Assembly (NCBI GenBank): GCA_033439255.1
Contig: CM065892.1
Coordinates: 124,001 to 188,000, forward strand
Direction of reading: 5' to 3'
DNA: 64,000 bases
Origin: Hericium rajendrae
Lineage: Eukaryota > Basidiomycota > Agaricomycetes > Russulales > Hericiaceae
Position 1 is the stretch's first letter; the number at the start of each line of letters is the position of its first letter. Below the pieces are notes generated by a model that had not been told where the DNA came from, did no database searches, and saw only the letters and a program-made list of their open reading frames with translations. The position numbers were made by a program, and so were the translations under genes. Positions 47,810 through 58,213 of this stretch are shown in pieces.

Positions 47810-49515
47810 TCAGCTGTTCGACGCCGATTCTGTCCGTTGCCGAGGTATACTACGCATTTCCCCATTATCCAGACTTGCCGCCCTCGAGATGCCAGATCCC
47901 GAAGGAATACTCCCAGACCCTGAGCTTGAGTCCAATTCCACGCTCTCACTTAGCTCCTTCCCTTTGCAATTGGACCCTGCAGATTTCGATCCGTCTTCAC
48001 TCGCCACAATCGTCGATTCTGTGTTCCGGTGCGCGTACAGCGAGGGATTGGACAACACGGTGGAAGGCGACAACAGCACCTAAAAAACGAATCGTCAGTG
48101 TCACTAGACAACCAGATTGCAATGCAGTCGACTTTACCTCTTCCATGCACGGTGTCGCACCAATAGCGGGCTCTTGATCCCACTGCCAATCGCCGAGCGA
48201 CTGCCGGCAGAAGTCAGTGGACTTCATCTTTTCGCGCAACCTCCCTCGGGAGTTCAACGTTCGTAGGATACCCAGAACGTAGAATTTCCCCGTAAGCAGG
48301 ATAAACAGCAGCACGAGGTGACGGGCTCTCGCCTTTGACGGACTATCGGTTCATTTAGTGTTTGTACCGACAAAGGATGTGACTTACTGGTTTGGAGTGA
48401 TACAATCCCACAGCGATTACCATGGTCACGGATGGGAGGGCCGCAGATTCCCAGGTAATGCTGATGATGTGCTTGAGGGCCTTGTCCAGATATCCAAGGC
48501 CTGTCTTCGACCGCCATAGATAGACCATCACTGGCGTATTATCAGCGCGAATTCTACCTACAACGGGAGGTTCTTACATATCGACGTGACGATGACATCC
48601 AGCGCTTTCGCGCAGTCAGTGTCATTCACGGGCATATAATGGCTGGTCTGACTTACCCATTGACCCCACAATCCAGAAATTAAAGGCGAACGCCGTCTAC
48701 AGTATGGCATTATAAGGTCAGGAAATGTAGAATATCCTCAAGTCGAACTCACGGGAAAATACTGGTCGGTTTCCAGAGGCTGCGTGTCAATGATGAGTTT
48801 TTATCTACAGCATAAGGGGTGAAACGTCTGCATACATCATTATTGGCCACCTCATGCTTGGACACTTGCCCGATAGCTATCGCCTAGATGCGGAGGATCA
48901 ATAGCTAAAATAAAGGATGGCCGCTCGATCTCACCAGGTACAAGTTTGCGACGAATGTAGCGGCGGCTATCAGCACCAGAAATGCAAGGACCCATGTATT
49001 CTTCTTGGTCACCTGGGGAGCGCCGACTTCAGTCAACAGCAACGCGGGCACCCGAGCGGACACCTACTTTCCAGCACCGACGGATAAGGAACGTCTCGCA
49101 GACACTGCACAGCAACCCATTAAAGAACAGCTCCGTCCAGTTGAGTTGGCTCGATGACTAGCACAAGGGTCCCGATCAGTATTAGCATATTCTAGAAAAG
49201 CAGAATACAGCGCACCACTCACCCAGTGCTTGTGCATCACCAGTACGAGCCACTGCTTGTACACAATCAAGCTCGTCTGAAAGCTGCCTATAATCAGCAT
49301 GGCCCCAGCGAACAGCACAGAATAGACACTTACGCGGACAGCAACACGAGCACCGCGACGTATATTTTCATGCGGCGCGTGTCATCCAGCGGGCTGCCCC
49401 CGTAAGTCATCGCCTGCGCGAAGATGATGCCTTGGGACACTGACTGGATGAAACCCCCGATGAGGAGCGGTGCCGTGGTCAGCACATCCGGCTCCAGCGC
49501 CTGGATGCTAGTCAT
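47810..49515 (-). CDS. DUF6534-like polytopic membrane protein, copy A
   Basis: An agaricomycete-type membrane protein of unknown role. The ATG at 49513-49515 opens MTSIQALEPDVLTTAPLLIG; about seven hydrophobic segments follow over small exons (PLLIGGFIQSVSQGIIFAQA; RMKIYVAVLVLLSAF; SLIVYKQWLVLVMHKHW; ELFFNGLLCSVCETFLIRRC; NTWVLAFLVLIAAATFVANL; ISITWESAALPSVTMVIAVG; HLVLLFILLTGKFYVLGILR). The cytosolic tail is Ser-rich with MKSTDFCRQSLGDWQWDQE and GSGISRAAS. The paralogue copy B lies at 58214-59910 in opposite orientation with near-identical sequence in many exons. The topology resembles DUF6534 proteins, but the family link is from memory and only moderately sure. No obvious defect. Confidence 0.75.
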
Positions 49516-49590
49516 GAGAGTCAGGTCCGATACAAGGTCCCGACGGCAGGCGAAAGCGAAGAAGGTGCGGCGAGGGTCGCGCGGCGCGTC
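49516..49590 (-). promoter_or_regulatory. Conserved proximal promoter block, copy A
   Basis: About 75 bp upstream of the copy A start match the same region of copy B (58139-58213) closely, including CTGCACCTTCT/CCGCACCTTCT and CGCTTT. The duplicated unit therefore includes the proximal promoter and leader. Confidence 0.6.
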
Positions 49591-50011
49591 CTGGCGCGAC
49601 GTGCATCAGACTGCAGGGCATTGCGTCTCAGTCTGGAGTGCCGCGCTCGGTTAGGCTGGAAACGTATGGGGCGGCGAGCTTCGGCTCTAGATTTAATCCA
49701 AATGCTTAGCATTCAAATCCAAAGACATTCATTGACTCACCGAAACTAATGGCTTGGAAAGTCTCAGAGCACTGAGGCCCACCGCATTCGGACGAATACC
49801 AGAGGCAAGATATTAGACAGGATACATTATAGAAAGAGAGGATCCAGATAAATAAATAATGTCAACGCTTCAGTACAAAACAAAGTGGGTAAAATCTGGA
49901 TATCGAACACAAAAAGCGCCAATCCGCTCCTCCCAGGGACCGTCCCACGAAAATCAAACTGCACGCACCCGCGATGCATCTCCGCCCGCCGCGCCTCTGA
50001 CCGCAAAGCAC
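49591..50011. other. Intergenic gap
   Basis: Distal promoter of the copy A gene and the 3' end of VPS17. No other feature is seen. Confidence 0.45.
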
Positions 50012-52159
50012 CTAAAACATATTCGCGAGCTTGCTCGCCGCCTCCCGCGCATCCAGGCGCGCCCGCGTCGGCTGCACGCGCACCGACGCAGACATAAACG
50101 CCGGCCGGCCGTGCCCCAGCGGGTCGAGCGCCTCCACAGGCGCATGCGTCCCATTCGACGTCGCAGGCCGCTGGATCGCGCCCGCCGGGACGAGCACGGG
50201 CGTGGCGCCCGGGAGCGGCTTGCCCGTCAGCGGGTCGGTCGGCACGACGGTCTTGCTCGCGGCCAGCGGGGACGACGGCTGCACGAACATCGAGCGCGTG
50301 CCGTCGACCATGCGCCCGCCGAGCGGGCCGTTCCACTGCTCCGGCTCTGCGGGGATGGGCGGCGGCGTTGCGAAGCGCGGGGCGTGCGGCTCGGGTGCGG
50401 TGGGCGACTTGGACGAACCGGCGCCGGGGGACTGCGGCGGGAGCGGGCCTGCGAAGGCGCTGGAGCGGCCGGAGAGGCTGGGGGACTGCATGCCGGACGA
50501 TGTGGGTGGGAGCGGGCTCACGGCGCGGCTTGAGAAGGTCGAGGCGGGCGCGGTGGGGACGGGGAGCGGAGGGGGCCGGGAGAAGTCCTCGAGGGGCGGG
50601 ATGAAGGTCGGGCGCGGGACGCCATTCGGCTTCGGTGGTGGCGCTTTTGAGTCGACGTTGTGGATGTCTGGGCGTAGAGCCTCGAGCTCGCGGAGCATCT
50701 GGCGCTCGTACATGATGGAAGAGCGGGTGTGCTCGATGAGCGCGGTCGTGATGTCGTCGGTCACGAGCCTATTATGCCGCTCGAGGGCGCGGTGTAAATT
50801 TTGGGAAATGCCCTCGGCACGGCGGGCCAGCACGTTTTCATATTTGTTTGCCTGATTAACGAGACACGCATTAATTTGTGAATCAGCCGCAACAACCACA
50901 AGAAACCCACCTCCTCCATCTCCTCCAACGCCTCATCGACCCTCTCAGGCCGGATGTTGGTACTAGCTTTCAGTCGCTCAATATGTCTCCTCTTTGATAT
51001 CGCAGCTTTGACGGCGGATTGGTACTCCTCGAGCACGGCAGTGCGCTGCTGCAGCGTCTCCTTCGCCGAGCGCGCGTTCAGGCCCTGGTAGCCAAGCGTG
51101 TCGCTGAGGATGACGCACTCGCTGAGCGCCTGCGCCTGGTCGAGGTCCGCCAGACTATGCCACGTCCGCCCGAGCTTGCGCATTGCACCGCCGATCTGCG
51201 GGTGTGCCTCAGTCGTCGCGACGTTGACGAGCTTGTTGCCCATCTCTGCATGCGCAATTGCGAGCGCTACAGAAAATATCATTGTTAGCCAAAAGGATGA
51301 ACACTGCACGGAGAACCGGACTCGCCTTTTCGTGCCTTGGATACCTTGTCGAGCGCCTTGGCCGCATCGAAGAACTGGCCCTCGAGCTTCGTGAGCTCGA
51401 ACCGCGCGCGCTGCAGCTCCTCGTCCTCGTCCGGAACGTGCCGCCGAATGAGCGCAAAGCCAGTGCCGGCCCTGCGCCTCGGCCGCGGCGTCGGCTGGTA
51501 GCCAAAGTCGCTCTCGACGAACGAGCGCAGCTCCTCGTCGTAGAGCAGGATCGGGTCCTCGCACACGCGCGCGATCCAGCGCTGGAGCATGATCTTGACG
51601 AGGCGGTCGTCCTCCTCGTCCGTCGGCGCGGACGTCTGCGCGAGCGGGAGCGCGGGGACGAGCGTCTGCGGGTTGTTCGCGATGAGCGCGTCCGCGAGCT
51701 GCTGGAACTCGACGTAGGAGCGTGAGACATTGCGGTAGGTCGTGCCGGTGAAGTTCGAGAGGTTCGTCTGGGCGGGTGTGAGCTACGGATCTGCGAGAGA
51801 GTGAAGAGGGGGCGTACCTGGGCGTCGATGCGGACGAGGATGTCCTTTCTGTTCCTGTCTAAGCCGGTGATCCTGACCTTCAGATACGGCTCTGGCTTCT
51901 CGTAATGAGCGCCATTCGCACCGAAGTTGGTGCGCGGGGAGATGAGCCCGGGCTCGGGCTGGCCGTATATCTGAGGCTTGCGTTCAAATGGGTCTATTTC
52001 TGCAGAGAGTCGGTCTGCGACGACGCCCTGGGGCAGGGGCGAGGGTGCGCGGCGAAGATTGCCTGGGATGGGCGAATTGGGCTGGTGCGGCGTCGTGGGC
52101 CAGGGAGGCGTCTCGTCGCCGTCGCCAAAGCCACCTGAGCTAAGTGGATCGTAGAGCAT
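50012..52159 (-). CDS. VPS17: Retromer sorting nexin Vps17 (PX-BAR)
   Basis: Vps17 pairs with Vps5 in the SNX-BAR part of retromer and shapes endosomal tubules. The start (MLYDPLSSGGFGDGDETPPW) leads to the PX region (EPYLKVRITGLDRNRKDILV, NLSNFTGTTYRNVSRSYVEF, NPQTLVPALPLAQTSAPTDE, MLQRWIARVCEDPILLYDEE). The BAR domain includes GNKLVNVATTEAHPQIGGAM, GRTWHSLADLDQAQALSECV, DTLGYQGLNARSAKETLQQ, KAAISKRRHIERLKASTNI and NRLVTDDITTALIEHTRSSI. The C-terminal third is a long Pro/Ser-rich extension, ending AREAASKLANMF at 50012-50014. Such an extension is usual in basidiomycetes but disordered. Short introns between exons were partly checked. Confidence 0.92.
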
Positions 52160-52464
52160 TTGTGTTGCGGAATGAGTATAGAGGTATGAAGGAAGTGACG
52201 AGGCAGACTGTCAAGGGAGCGTGCAAGGAATAAGCGCCCGCCGACGCCGAGCGTCTTGTCGACGCGACAGCCGCAGCAGTCATCACCTCCGCGTCAGCTT
52301 CAATTTGAGCAAGGCGCAACTTTCACAGATACAGAAAGTTAGATTGGTATACAGCATCAGACAATTAAAACATGGCAGGTAGATAGAAATACATTAGTTT
52401 CACAACATTGGCGATTCTAGATAACGAAAATCCAGCGTAATAATGAGAATAACGATAGATCGCG
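52160..52464. other. Intergenic gap VPS17 promoter / RIB1 3' end
   Basis: 305 bp between two minus-strand genes; nothing besides promoter and 3' untranslated sequence is seen. Confidence 0.45.
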
Positions 52465-53919
52465 TCATAACGCCTCCGAGCGCAGAGGCAGCATATGGCC
52501 CATCCTCAGCACCTTCGTGCGCAGGTATTTTTCGAGGTCCTCGCCGTGCACTGCCTCGCCGCCGACCATCGTCGCGCCAGCCTTCCGCTCGTGCATATCC
52601 TCTACCTCGTCATCGCCATCCACGCCGACCACCATCGGCTCGCCCTGCCGCCGTCTCCAGCTCCGCGGAACCATCGGCACGCGCTCTACAATGCGCAAAC
52701 CCTCCTTCTCGAGGGCATGCACCTTGTCCGGGTTGTTCGTGAGCAATCGCACGCCCTCGCCCTCGCCGTCCGTGCCACCGAGCCCGAGATCGCGCAATAT
52801 TGCGACGGCGACCTCGTACCCGCGCTCGTCGGCCTTGTGCCCGAGCAAGAGGTTCGCGGTAACGGTATCGTGTCCGAGATCTTGCAGGTTGTACGCACGG
52901 ATCTTGGAGAGGAGACCGATGCCGCGGCCCTCCTGGCGGAGGTAGACGACGACGCCGCGGCCGGGGATGCGGGTGGCCGAAGTCACGGGGATAGGCTGCG
53001 CCATAAGCCGGATGGCCTCGTCAAGCTGCTCGCCGCAGTCGCAGCGCATGCTGCCGACAGTCTCGCCCGTGAAGCACTCGGAATGGATGCGGATGAGCGG
53101 TGCGGGTATACTGGCGGTGCGCGGTGGCGCCTGGCCGTGTATGAAAGGCAGCGAGACATGTCGGGAGTTAGGCGAGAGGCGCCCTACGTATGCCCCTCGC
53201 GTCAAGCGGTCCATGTCCGTTTCATTGTCGCTCCAGGCGGCGTCTAAGGAAAAGCTCCGGATCGGGCGCGCGGAGACACTTGACGTGTGAGTGGGTTCAG
53301 ATAGCTGTGCGGGATCGATCACGATGGCGAGGTGTTCCTTGTTGTCGCGGTTGTTGTGGTAGAGATGGAGGAATGCAATGCCGTGCGGGGTGGGTATACG
53401 GGTGCGTGCCATGCATTTGACGGTGATGTCCTTGGATGAGATATGCTGGGTTGGGGTGACGAGGGATTGCGACGCATGGGACACAGATGATGCGCGGTCG
53501 CGAAGGGGTACATTGTCAGCAGGACGCAGAGGCTGCACACCCGCAGGAGCGTCGTTCTCCTTGCTCTCGGCGAGCTTCTGGCGGCGAGGGCCCTGCCTGC
53601 TCACATAGGTGTACCGCTTCTGTTCCCTCGGCTCCTGCAATGCTTCATCCCCGTTCCATTTCGACCAATCCCACGAACCCTCGGCCTTCGGAAGCATAAC
53701 ACCTGGGAAGAAATCATGATGGTAATGATTCCGAGTGACATGGGGCCCCGAGGCAGCAGCAGCAGCTAAGAGTAAGGGGTCCAGCTCTGCATCGCGCCTC
53801 ATAAATGCGTCCGCCTTGGGGAGCGTCGGTGCGGTGAGTGCATCGAGAAGCGCCTGATCAGCGTCGAGAGGCGAAGGACTGCCGCCGATGTGAGGATTGA
53901 TACATTCGTAAAGAGTCAT
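52465..53919 (-). CDS. RIB1: GTP cyclohydrolase II (riboflavin synthesis)
   Basis: The enzyme opens GTP to form a pyrimidine diamine, the first step of riboflavin synthesis. This is the only long gene here with no intron: 484 residues from 53919 to a stop at 52465-52467. The catalytic domain starts near ARPIRSFSLDAAW. Zinc ligands are in SECFTGETVGSMRCDCGEQL. GTP-binding and catalytic residues are in VVVYLRQEGRGIGLLSKIRA, YNLQDLGHDTVTANLLLGH and RLLTNNPDKVHALEKEGLR. The N-terminal 200 residues are less conserved, as in other fungi. Same strand as VPS17, divergent from the single-span protein. Confidence 0.95.
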   Translation of the reverse strand: MTLYECINPHIGGSPSPLDADQALLDALTAPTLPKADAFMRRDAELDPLLLAAAAASGPHVTRNHYHHDFFPGVMLPKAEGSWDWSKWNGDEALQEPREQKRYTYVSRQGPRRQKLAESKENDAPAGVQPLRPADNVPLRDRASSVSHASQSLVTPTQHISSKDITVKCMARTRIPTPHGIAFLHLYHNNRDNKEHLAIVIDPAQLSEPTHTSSVSARPIRSFSLDAAWSDNETDMDRLTRGAYVGRLSPNSRHVSLPFIHGQAPPRTASIPAPLIRIHSECFTGETVGSMRCDCGEQLDEAIRLMAQPIPVTSATRIPGRGVVVYLRQEGRGIGLLSKIRAYNLQDLGHDTVTANLLLGHKADERGYEVAVAILRDLGLGGTDGEGEGVRLLTNNPDKVHALEKEGLRIVERVPMVPRSWRRRQGEPMVVGVDGDDEVEDMHERKAGATMVGGEAVHGEDLEKYLRTKVLRMGHMLPLRSEAL

Positions 53920-54287
53920 GGATGGGCAGGGACTCGACCCGGGCGCACTGGGGGGTTGTTACGGTTGAAAACGAATGACGGGGAGCATGAAACTTATAAG
54001 ACTGTGCAGGAGGTCATCAGTCGTGAAAACACGGCGCTCGGCGAGTCGGCTCTCCGGCATACACCCGATCCTCTGACAAATCCCGCTGAGCTGACCATTC
54101 TCCAATTATATATCCGTGCGACCCACCTTCCGCTTCGGGAGCGGTCTCAAATCACCAGGACTGTCACAGTATTCTCCTCTAGGCTCTATGCCATCCGACT
54201 TTGACTATCTTTCCAACACGTTCGACAGCCCGGGAGACAGCCAAGAATAATATTTAACAGTGCACGAGCTCACTGTTGTCTTTCAGA
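53920..54287. other. Divergent promoter region RIB1 / PPxY membrane protein
   Basis: 368 bp. A tRNA-like GGACTCGACCC string near the RIB1 start was considered and rejected. No other feature. Confidence 0.45.
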
Positions 54288-55161
54288 ATGATCACTCCGT
54301 TGATTTCGGCTGCACTTGCGATTTCAACCGCAACTACTGGTCTGCTCCCGCGCAGCGAGCTCGGTGTGGGAGGCGCCTGAACTCAAAACACTGATTCCCT
54401 TTCTCTCACGACGCAGGTATCTCACCGCCGTTTATTAGCTCGAGTCCGTGGTGGCGGTCTTGAGCTGTCTTCTGTCACCTCTAATTGTTACCATTGCGCC
54501 GGAGTCGAACCATGTTTTTGCGTTCGACGGTGCGCGTCAGCCTCGTATATTTATCTCTGTTCTGCGCATTTGCAAGGTAAGGAGTCCATCCAAGGATCCG
54601 ATAGGTATCGTCCGACTGACTTCAGTTGATTGTTGGAACGACAGACATGTCGTTTCATTACCCATCTATGTCGCAGACGCAGTTCCTCCCTTCATATTCC
54701 TAATCCCCGAATCACTCGACCTACCTCCACCCACATCTCCCATTTACGAATTTAAATCACCACTCCACTTGCATCCCGCCCACTATCCACTCCTCTCAAC
54801 CAGCCCGTTCCCTCCACCCTTCCGCCCACTGCACCATCACTATCCCCGCAGCATCACCAGTGGCCCCAGCATCGTCTTTATCACCCTCGGTTCTCTCTGT
54901 GCCCTTGTCATGCTTTTCAGCGCAGCACGCTGCGCATTGGACTACTGCCGCGGTCCCGGCCATATGCCAGCCCTGACTGCGGCTGCGCGCGAGCGCCTTC
55001 TGCGCGAGATGGCCTCCAACGCATCGAACGTACAGCGGCCAATCACGCCGTGCGACCGTCCCACGCCGCCGCCGCCATACGATGAGCGCGCGCCGCCTTC
55101 GTATTCGTCCGCGGACGACGATCGCCGAGAGGTGGAGCGGCCGTCGGCCGCCGTGTCCTAG
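54288..55161 (+). CDS. Single-span membrane protein with two PPxY motifs (hypothetical)
   Basis: I do not recognise the family. The ATG at 54288 opens a signal-like segment (MITPLISAALAISTATT). Using the acceptor at TTATTAG before CTCGAG and a second intron ending at CTTCAG, three exons read in phase through VDCWNDRHVVSLPIYVAD. A Pro-rich region and one membrane helix follow (IVFITLGSLCALVMLF), then a basic juxtamembrane stretch (ALDYCRGPGHMPALTAAARE) and a tail with PTPPPPYDERAPPSYSS, holding PPPY and PPSY. PPxY motifs bind WW domains such as those of Rsp5-type ubiquitin ligases. An alternative frame in exon 2 (LSPLIVTIAPESNHVFAFDG) also looks protein-like, so the exon 2 frame is uncertain. 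Confidence 0.55.
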
Positions 55162-55619
55162 GAGTGCACTGACCGCTGTGGCTGTATTCTGTATAATGCG
55201 ATGGATCCTGCTTTTACACATGGACTTTTTGTTTGTGGACGGGTTTGTACACATACCTTTCTCCTTGGGATCATAGTCGTTTCGCGGGATATTGCATTTT
55301 GATTCTTGCTCTCACAGTGAAACAAGCGCCTGGGCGCCCAGGTCGCGGGCTGCCCACCCATGTTTACGGTGTCAAATCTCCGTGTTTCATTCTCTGCCTG
55401 CTCTGCACTGCTCTATGTTGTGCCTATAATGCTCATGGTGTTTGTGCCGTGAGCATGATCACATCAGCCACCGACGCGTCGAGACGCGTCGCGGCGTTCA
55501 TGAACGCGCTAAATTTAAAATTGTTTCATTTCCAGGTTCTCGAGTTCGCCGTCCGAGTGAGTGTCGAGGCTGTCGGGACTTCAGTCGCCACAACCATCTC
55601 ACCTCGACCACCAACTCCA
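55162..55619. other. Intergenic gap
   Basis: 458 bp. It holds the 3' end of the PPxY gene and the promoter of the next gene; in-frame ATGs at 55455 and 55500 could extend that gene upstream. Confidence 0.4.
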
Positions 55620-57268
55620 ATGGACCCGGATCTACCAGGACCGATGGAAACAGACAGCAGGTAATGAGTTTTTATTATTCCTGGTGTCAATTGGAGTGTG
55701 AACTGACCAGCATTGTAGCGACGTGCCCGACGCCTTCGCACAACTCCAAGCTTCGGCCACAGTCCCCCAAACCACAGCCGTCCCGGACGGCGCGTCCTGC
55801 ATCCCAATGGACACAGATCAACTAGGACCCACGGGCAGCGACGACGGGTAAAATCCCGAATCATCTTCTAAGACCGGTCCTCGACTGACGAGTGCCTCAG
55901 CGACCCTGCCCCACAGCCGATGGACCTCCGCGCGACCTTCGCCGCCATATTCGCCTGCGCAATCTCGCACGCCCTCAAAAAGCCGACCGCGGACCTCGCC
56001 GCGCTGCGTGACGCGAACCGCAAGCTCTGGGCGGATAATAAAGTGCTGCACACGCTCGTGCGCACCTGCGAGCGCGAGAACACCGCGCTCGCGCGCGAGC
56101 GAGACGGCCTCCGCGCGGCATACCGCGCGCTGCGGCGCGAGTTTGAGAAGCTGCAGGAGCGGTATCGCGTTGCGCTGAGGGAGGTGGAGGGGCTCGAGCG
56201 AGAGCTTGTCGCTGTTGCGGGGCGGAAGCGGGCGCGGTCTGTGTCTGTGGGTAGGGGTGATATGATTTCTTAAGCCGAGCAGCAGGACGGTTTATATTTT
56301 GCTGCAGGTCCGCACGGCCGCATGCGTGCTGAGACGGGGGGTCGTGGCCGGCTAGAAACGCAACCACGACCCCCCGTCCAGCCGTCGCCCAATCTCGGCC
56401 CGCCTGCCCTTGTCGCCCTGCCGATGTCACCGGCGGCCGTCGCAGAGCCTAGCGACGCGCCAGAATCATCCCAGACATGGAAGATGCAGCGGGACGACAT
56501 GTTTGCGGCGCTCGACGCGAGCCGGGGCACGCTGTTTAGTCTGGACAGGCCGCTTGCGTTCACGGCAGATGCGGTGCGCAAACGCCGCAGGGTGGAGGGC
56601 GGGTCCGAGGCATCGGTGGAGCGGGCGTTGGAGGCGGGGGGCGTGTCTGTGAGTGAGAGTCCTCGGATGGTGCAGGTGCTTGAAGGCGTCGGTGATGGGC
56701 AGGATAGTGACGATGATGATGGGAGCCTCGAGGATGATGAAGATAGCGAGCAAGACGAAGGCAGCGAGCAAGACGAAGGCAGCGAGCAAGACGAAGATAG
56801 CGAGCAAGACGAAGATAACGAGCAAGACGAAGATAGCGAGCAAGACGAAGATAACGAACAAGACGAAGGCATCAAGCACGATGAAGGCAGCGCTGACCAT
56901 GAGGATAGCGGTTCTGAAGTTGAATTTGTTGACGGGGAGGATGTGAGCTCTCTCGGAATGCCCGATATCGAGGCTGGTGGCTCGTTGCAAGAATGTTCGA
57001 CGTTCGAGTCGATGGTGTTGGAGTTGTTTTCTGAAGAAGATGGAGAAGACGACATCTTTGTGTGCGATCTCTGCTGGTGAGCATCTCTCTTTCTCCGCCG
57101 CTCCGTCTTCATGCTCAATTTGCTTAACGCAGGAATCGCTACGAACATGACGCTTCGGCGCAACCGCCGAAGCTGTTCGTGCAGCCTTCGTTTAGTGACT
57201 TGGAGGCGCACTGCAGAGCTGAACACGCACATGTGTATGCGCACATCTGCAGTCAGGCCGAGAGCTGA
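55620..57268 (+). CDS. Coiled-coil, acidic-repeat, zinc-finger protein (hypothetical)
   Basis: I do not recognise the gene. The ATG at 55620 begins MDPDLPGPMETDSS. Introns join it to DVPDAFAQLQASATVPQ and then to MDLRATFAAIFACAISHALK. A strong Arg/Glu coiled coil follows (LREVEGLERELVAV). A donor at VSVG skips a stop and joins MRAETGGRGRLETQPRPPV in phase. An acidic stretch with seven 6-residue repeats (SEQDEG/D) comes next. The C-terminus has FVCDLCW, an intron, and SFSDLEAHCRAEHAHV, forming one C2H2-like finger with a long Cys-His loop. The stop is TGA at 57266-57268. Domain mix suggests a nuclear or nucleic-acid-linked role, but this is inference. Confidence 0.6.
56745..56870 (+). repeat. 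Tandem 18-bp repeat in coding sequence
   Basis: Seven copies of an 18-bp unit (AGCGAGCAAGACGAAGGC and close variants with GAT or AAC) encode SEQDEG, SEQDED and NEQDED. The unit length keeps the frame, so copy number can vary without breaking the protein. Confidence 0.9.
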
Positions 57269-57968
57269 GAGATTTCGTATCCTTAGGTGATGACGATCAA
57301 ATGCTCCAGTCGTCGCACGTTCCCTGTCATTGTCACTAGACGCAATTGAAGTTCTGAACAGGCTACATTAAGACCAGATGACTTGTCCGCTATCTGCACA
57401 GCGGAGGTTCGCTTTGGTGTTATTCAGGGCGTGTCGGCCTGTGTCACGGAAATGCGGGTCCCTTGCACGGAAGTCCGAAGCTGGAAGAAGCCGGATACAA
57501 TACGTGCTCTCAATTTGTCTGGACACCTTCTTGGTTCCGCATGTCGTCTTCGGGCCCTCATACCGATCCGGGCGGCTATTTTGGCTCTATCAATGCCACA
57601 AAGAATGTCCTTGAAACTGCTTAGTTGCAGCGGTGAATGGTGGGTGGGTGGCTCGAAGAAGCGAAGCACCTCTTCGCAGCATCTGCTACATGATCACGAG
57701 CTTGGAATTTATCCTTGAGGAGCACTGATATAGTGTTTGCTTTCATCGACCACAGTGGGACGCACCCGTTGCTTCTTCGTATGCGGTGTGAAGCTAAATA
57801 ACTGCAGTTATATTCGCTTTGGATGCCGTGTTCCGCGATTCCCTGGCATGATGGCTTCCTTTTCAGGTGAGAACGGTTCGATCCCCAATGCGCCCTGGGC
57901 GTTTCGTCGGCCAAGTTGCAAAGCTCATGCCTTTCACATTGACAGATCTATGTATACAATCTGACAGC

Positions 57969-57990
57969 CCCCTCAAGCTGGAGGGGTTTT
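57969..57990 (+). other. Short hairpin followed by four T
   Basis: CCCCTC, loop AAGCTG, GAGGGG, then TTTT. It looks like a simple terminator but sits in no recognised transcript; function is unknown. Confidence 0.35.
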
Positions 57991-58138
57991 CCTAGCTTCT
58001 TACTGCCTGACATGACGAACAGGGTGTGTTGTCCTCCCAACGCAACGAACTGTCAAGCTCACATTCTCACGTCGCGCGGCCGCCAGTCCGACACGCGACA
58101 TCCTCCAGCCCCGCGCACGACGCGCTATTTCATGCAGG

Positions 58139-58213
58139 ACGTGCCCCGCGACACTCGCTGCACCTTCTCCGCTTTTGTCTCTGTCGTGACCGTGTATTGG
58201 GACTCATTCGCTC
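58139..58213 (+). promoter_or_regulatory. Conserved proximal promoter block, copy B
   Basis: Homologous to 49516-49590 upstream of copy A, ending directly at the ATG. Confidence 0.6.

Larger units (their letters stand above)
57269..58213. other. Intergenic region upstream of copy B
   Basis: 945 bp. Short open frames on both strands show no likeness to proteins. A perfect 6-bp-stem hairpin CCCCTC/GAGGGG with a T-run lies at 57969-57990. The last 75 bp (58139-58213) match the copy A promoter. Confidence 0.5.

Noticed and set aside
47850-48083. Plus-strand frame starting MPDPEGILPDPELES
   Set aside because: Antisense to the conserved Ser-rich tail of copy A; the same shadow appears antisense in copy B.
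51209-52159. Long frame with an Arg/Ser/Thr-rich second half in VPS17
   Set aside because: It reads through the first VPS17 intron; the spliced frame gives the conserved PX sequence.
53930-53965. tRNA T-arm-like GGACTCGACCCGGG next to the RIB1 start
   Set aside because: No acceptor stem, anticodon arm or A box can be built around it, and it overlaps the RIB1 start region.
54500-54516. B-box-like GGAGTCGAACC
   Set aside because: No matching A box or cloverleaf; it lies in coding sequence of the PPxY gene.
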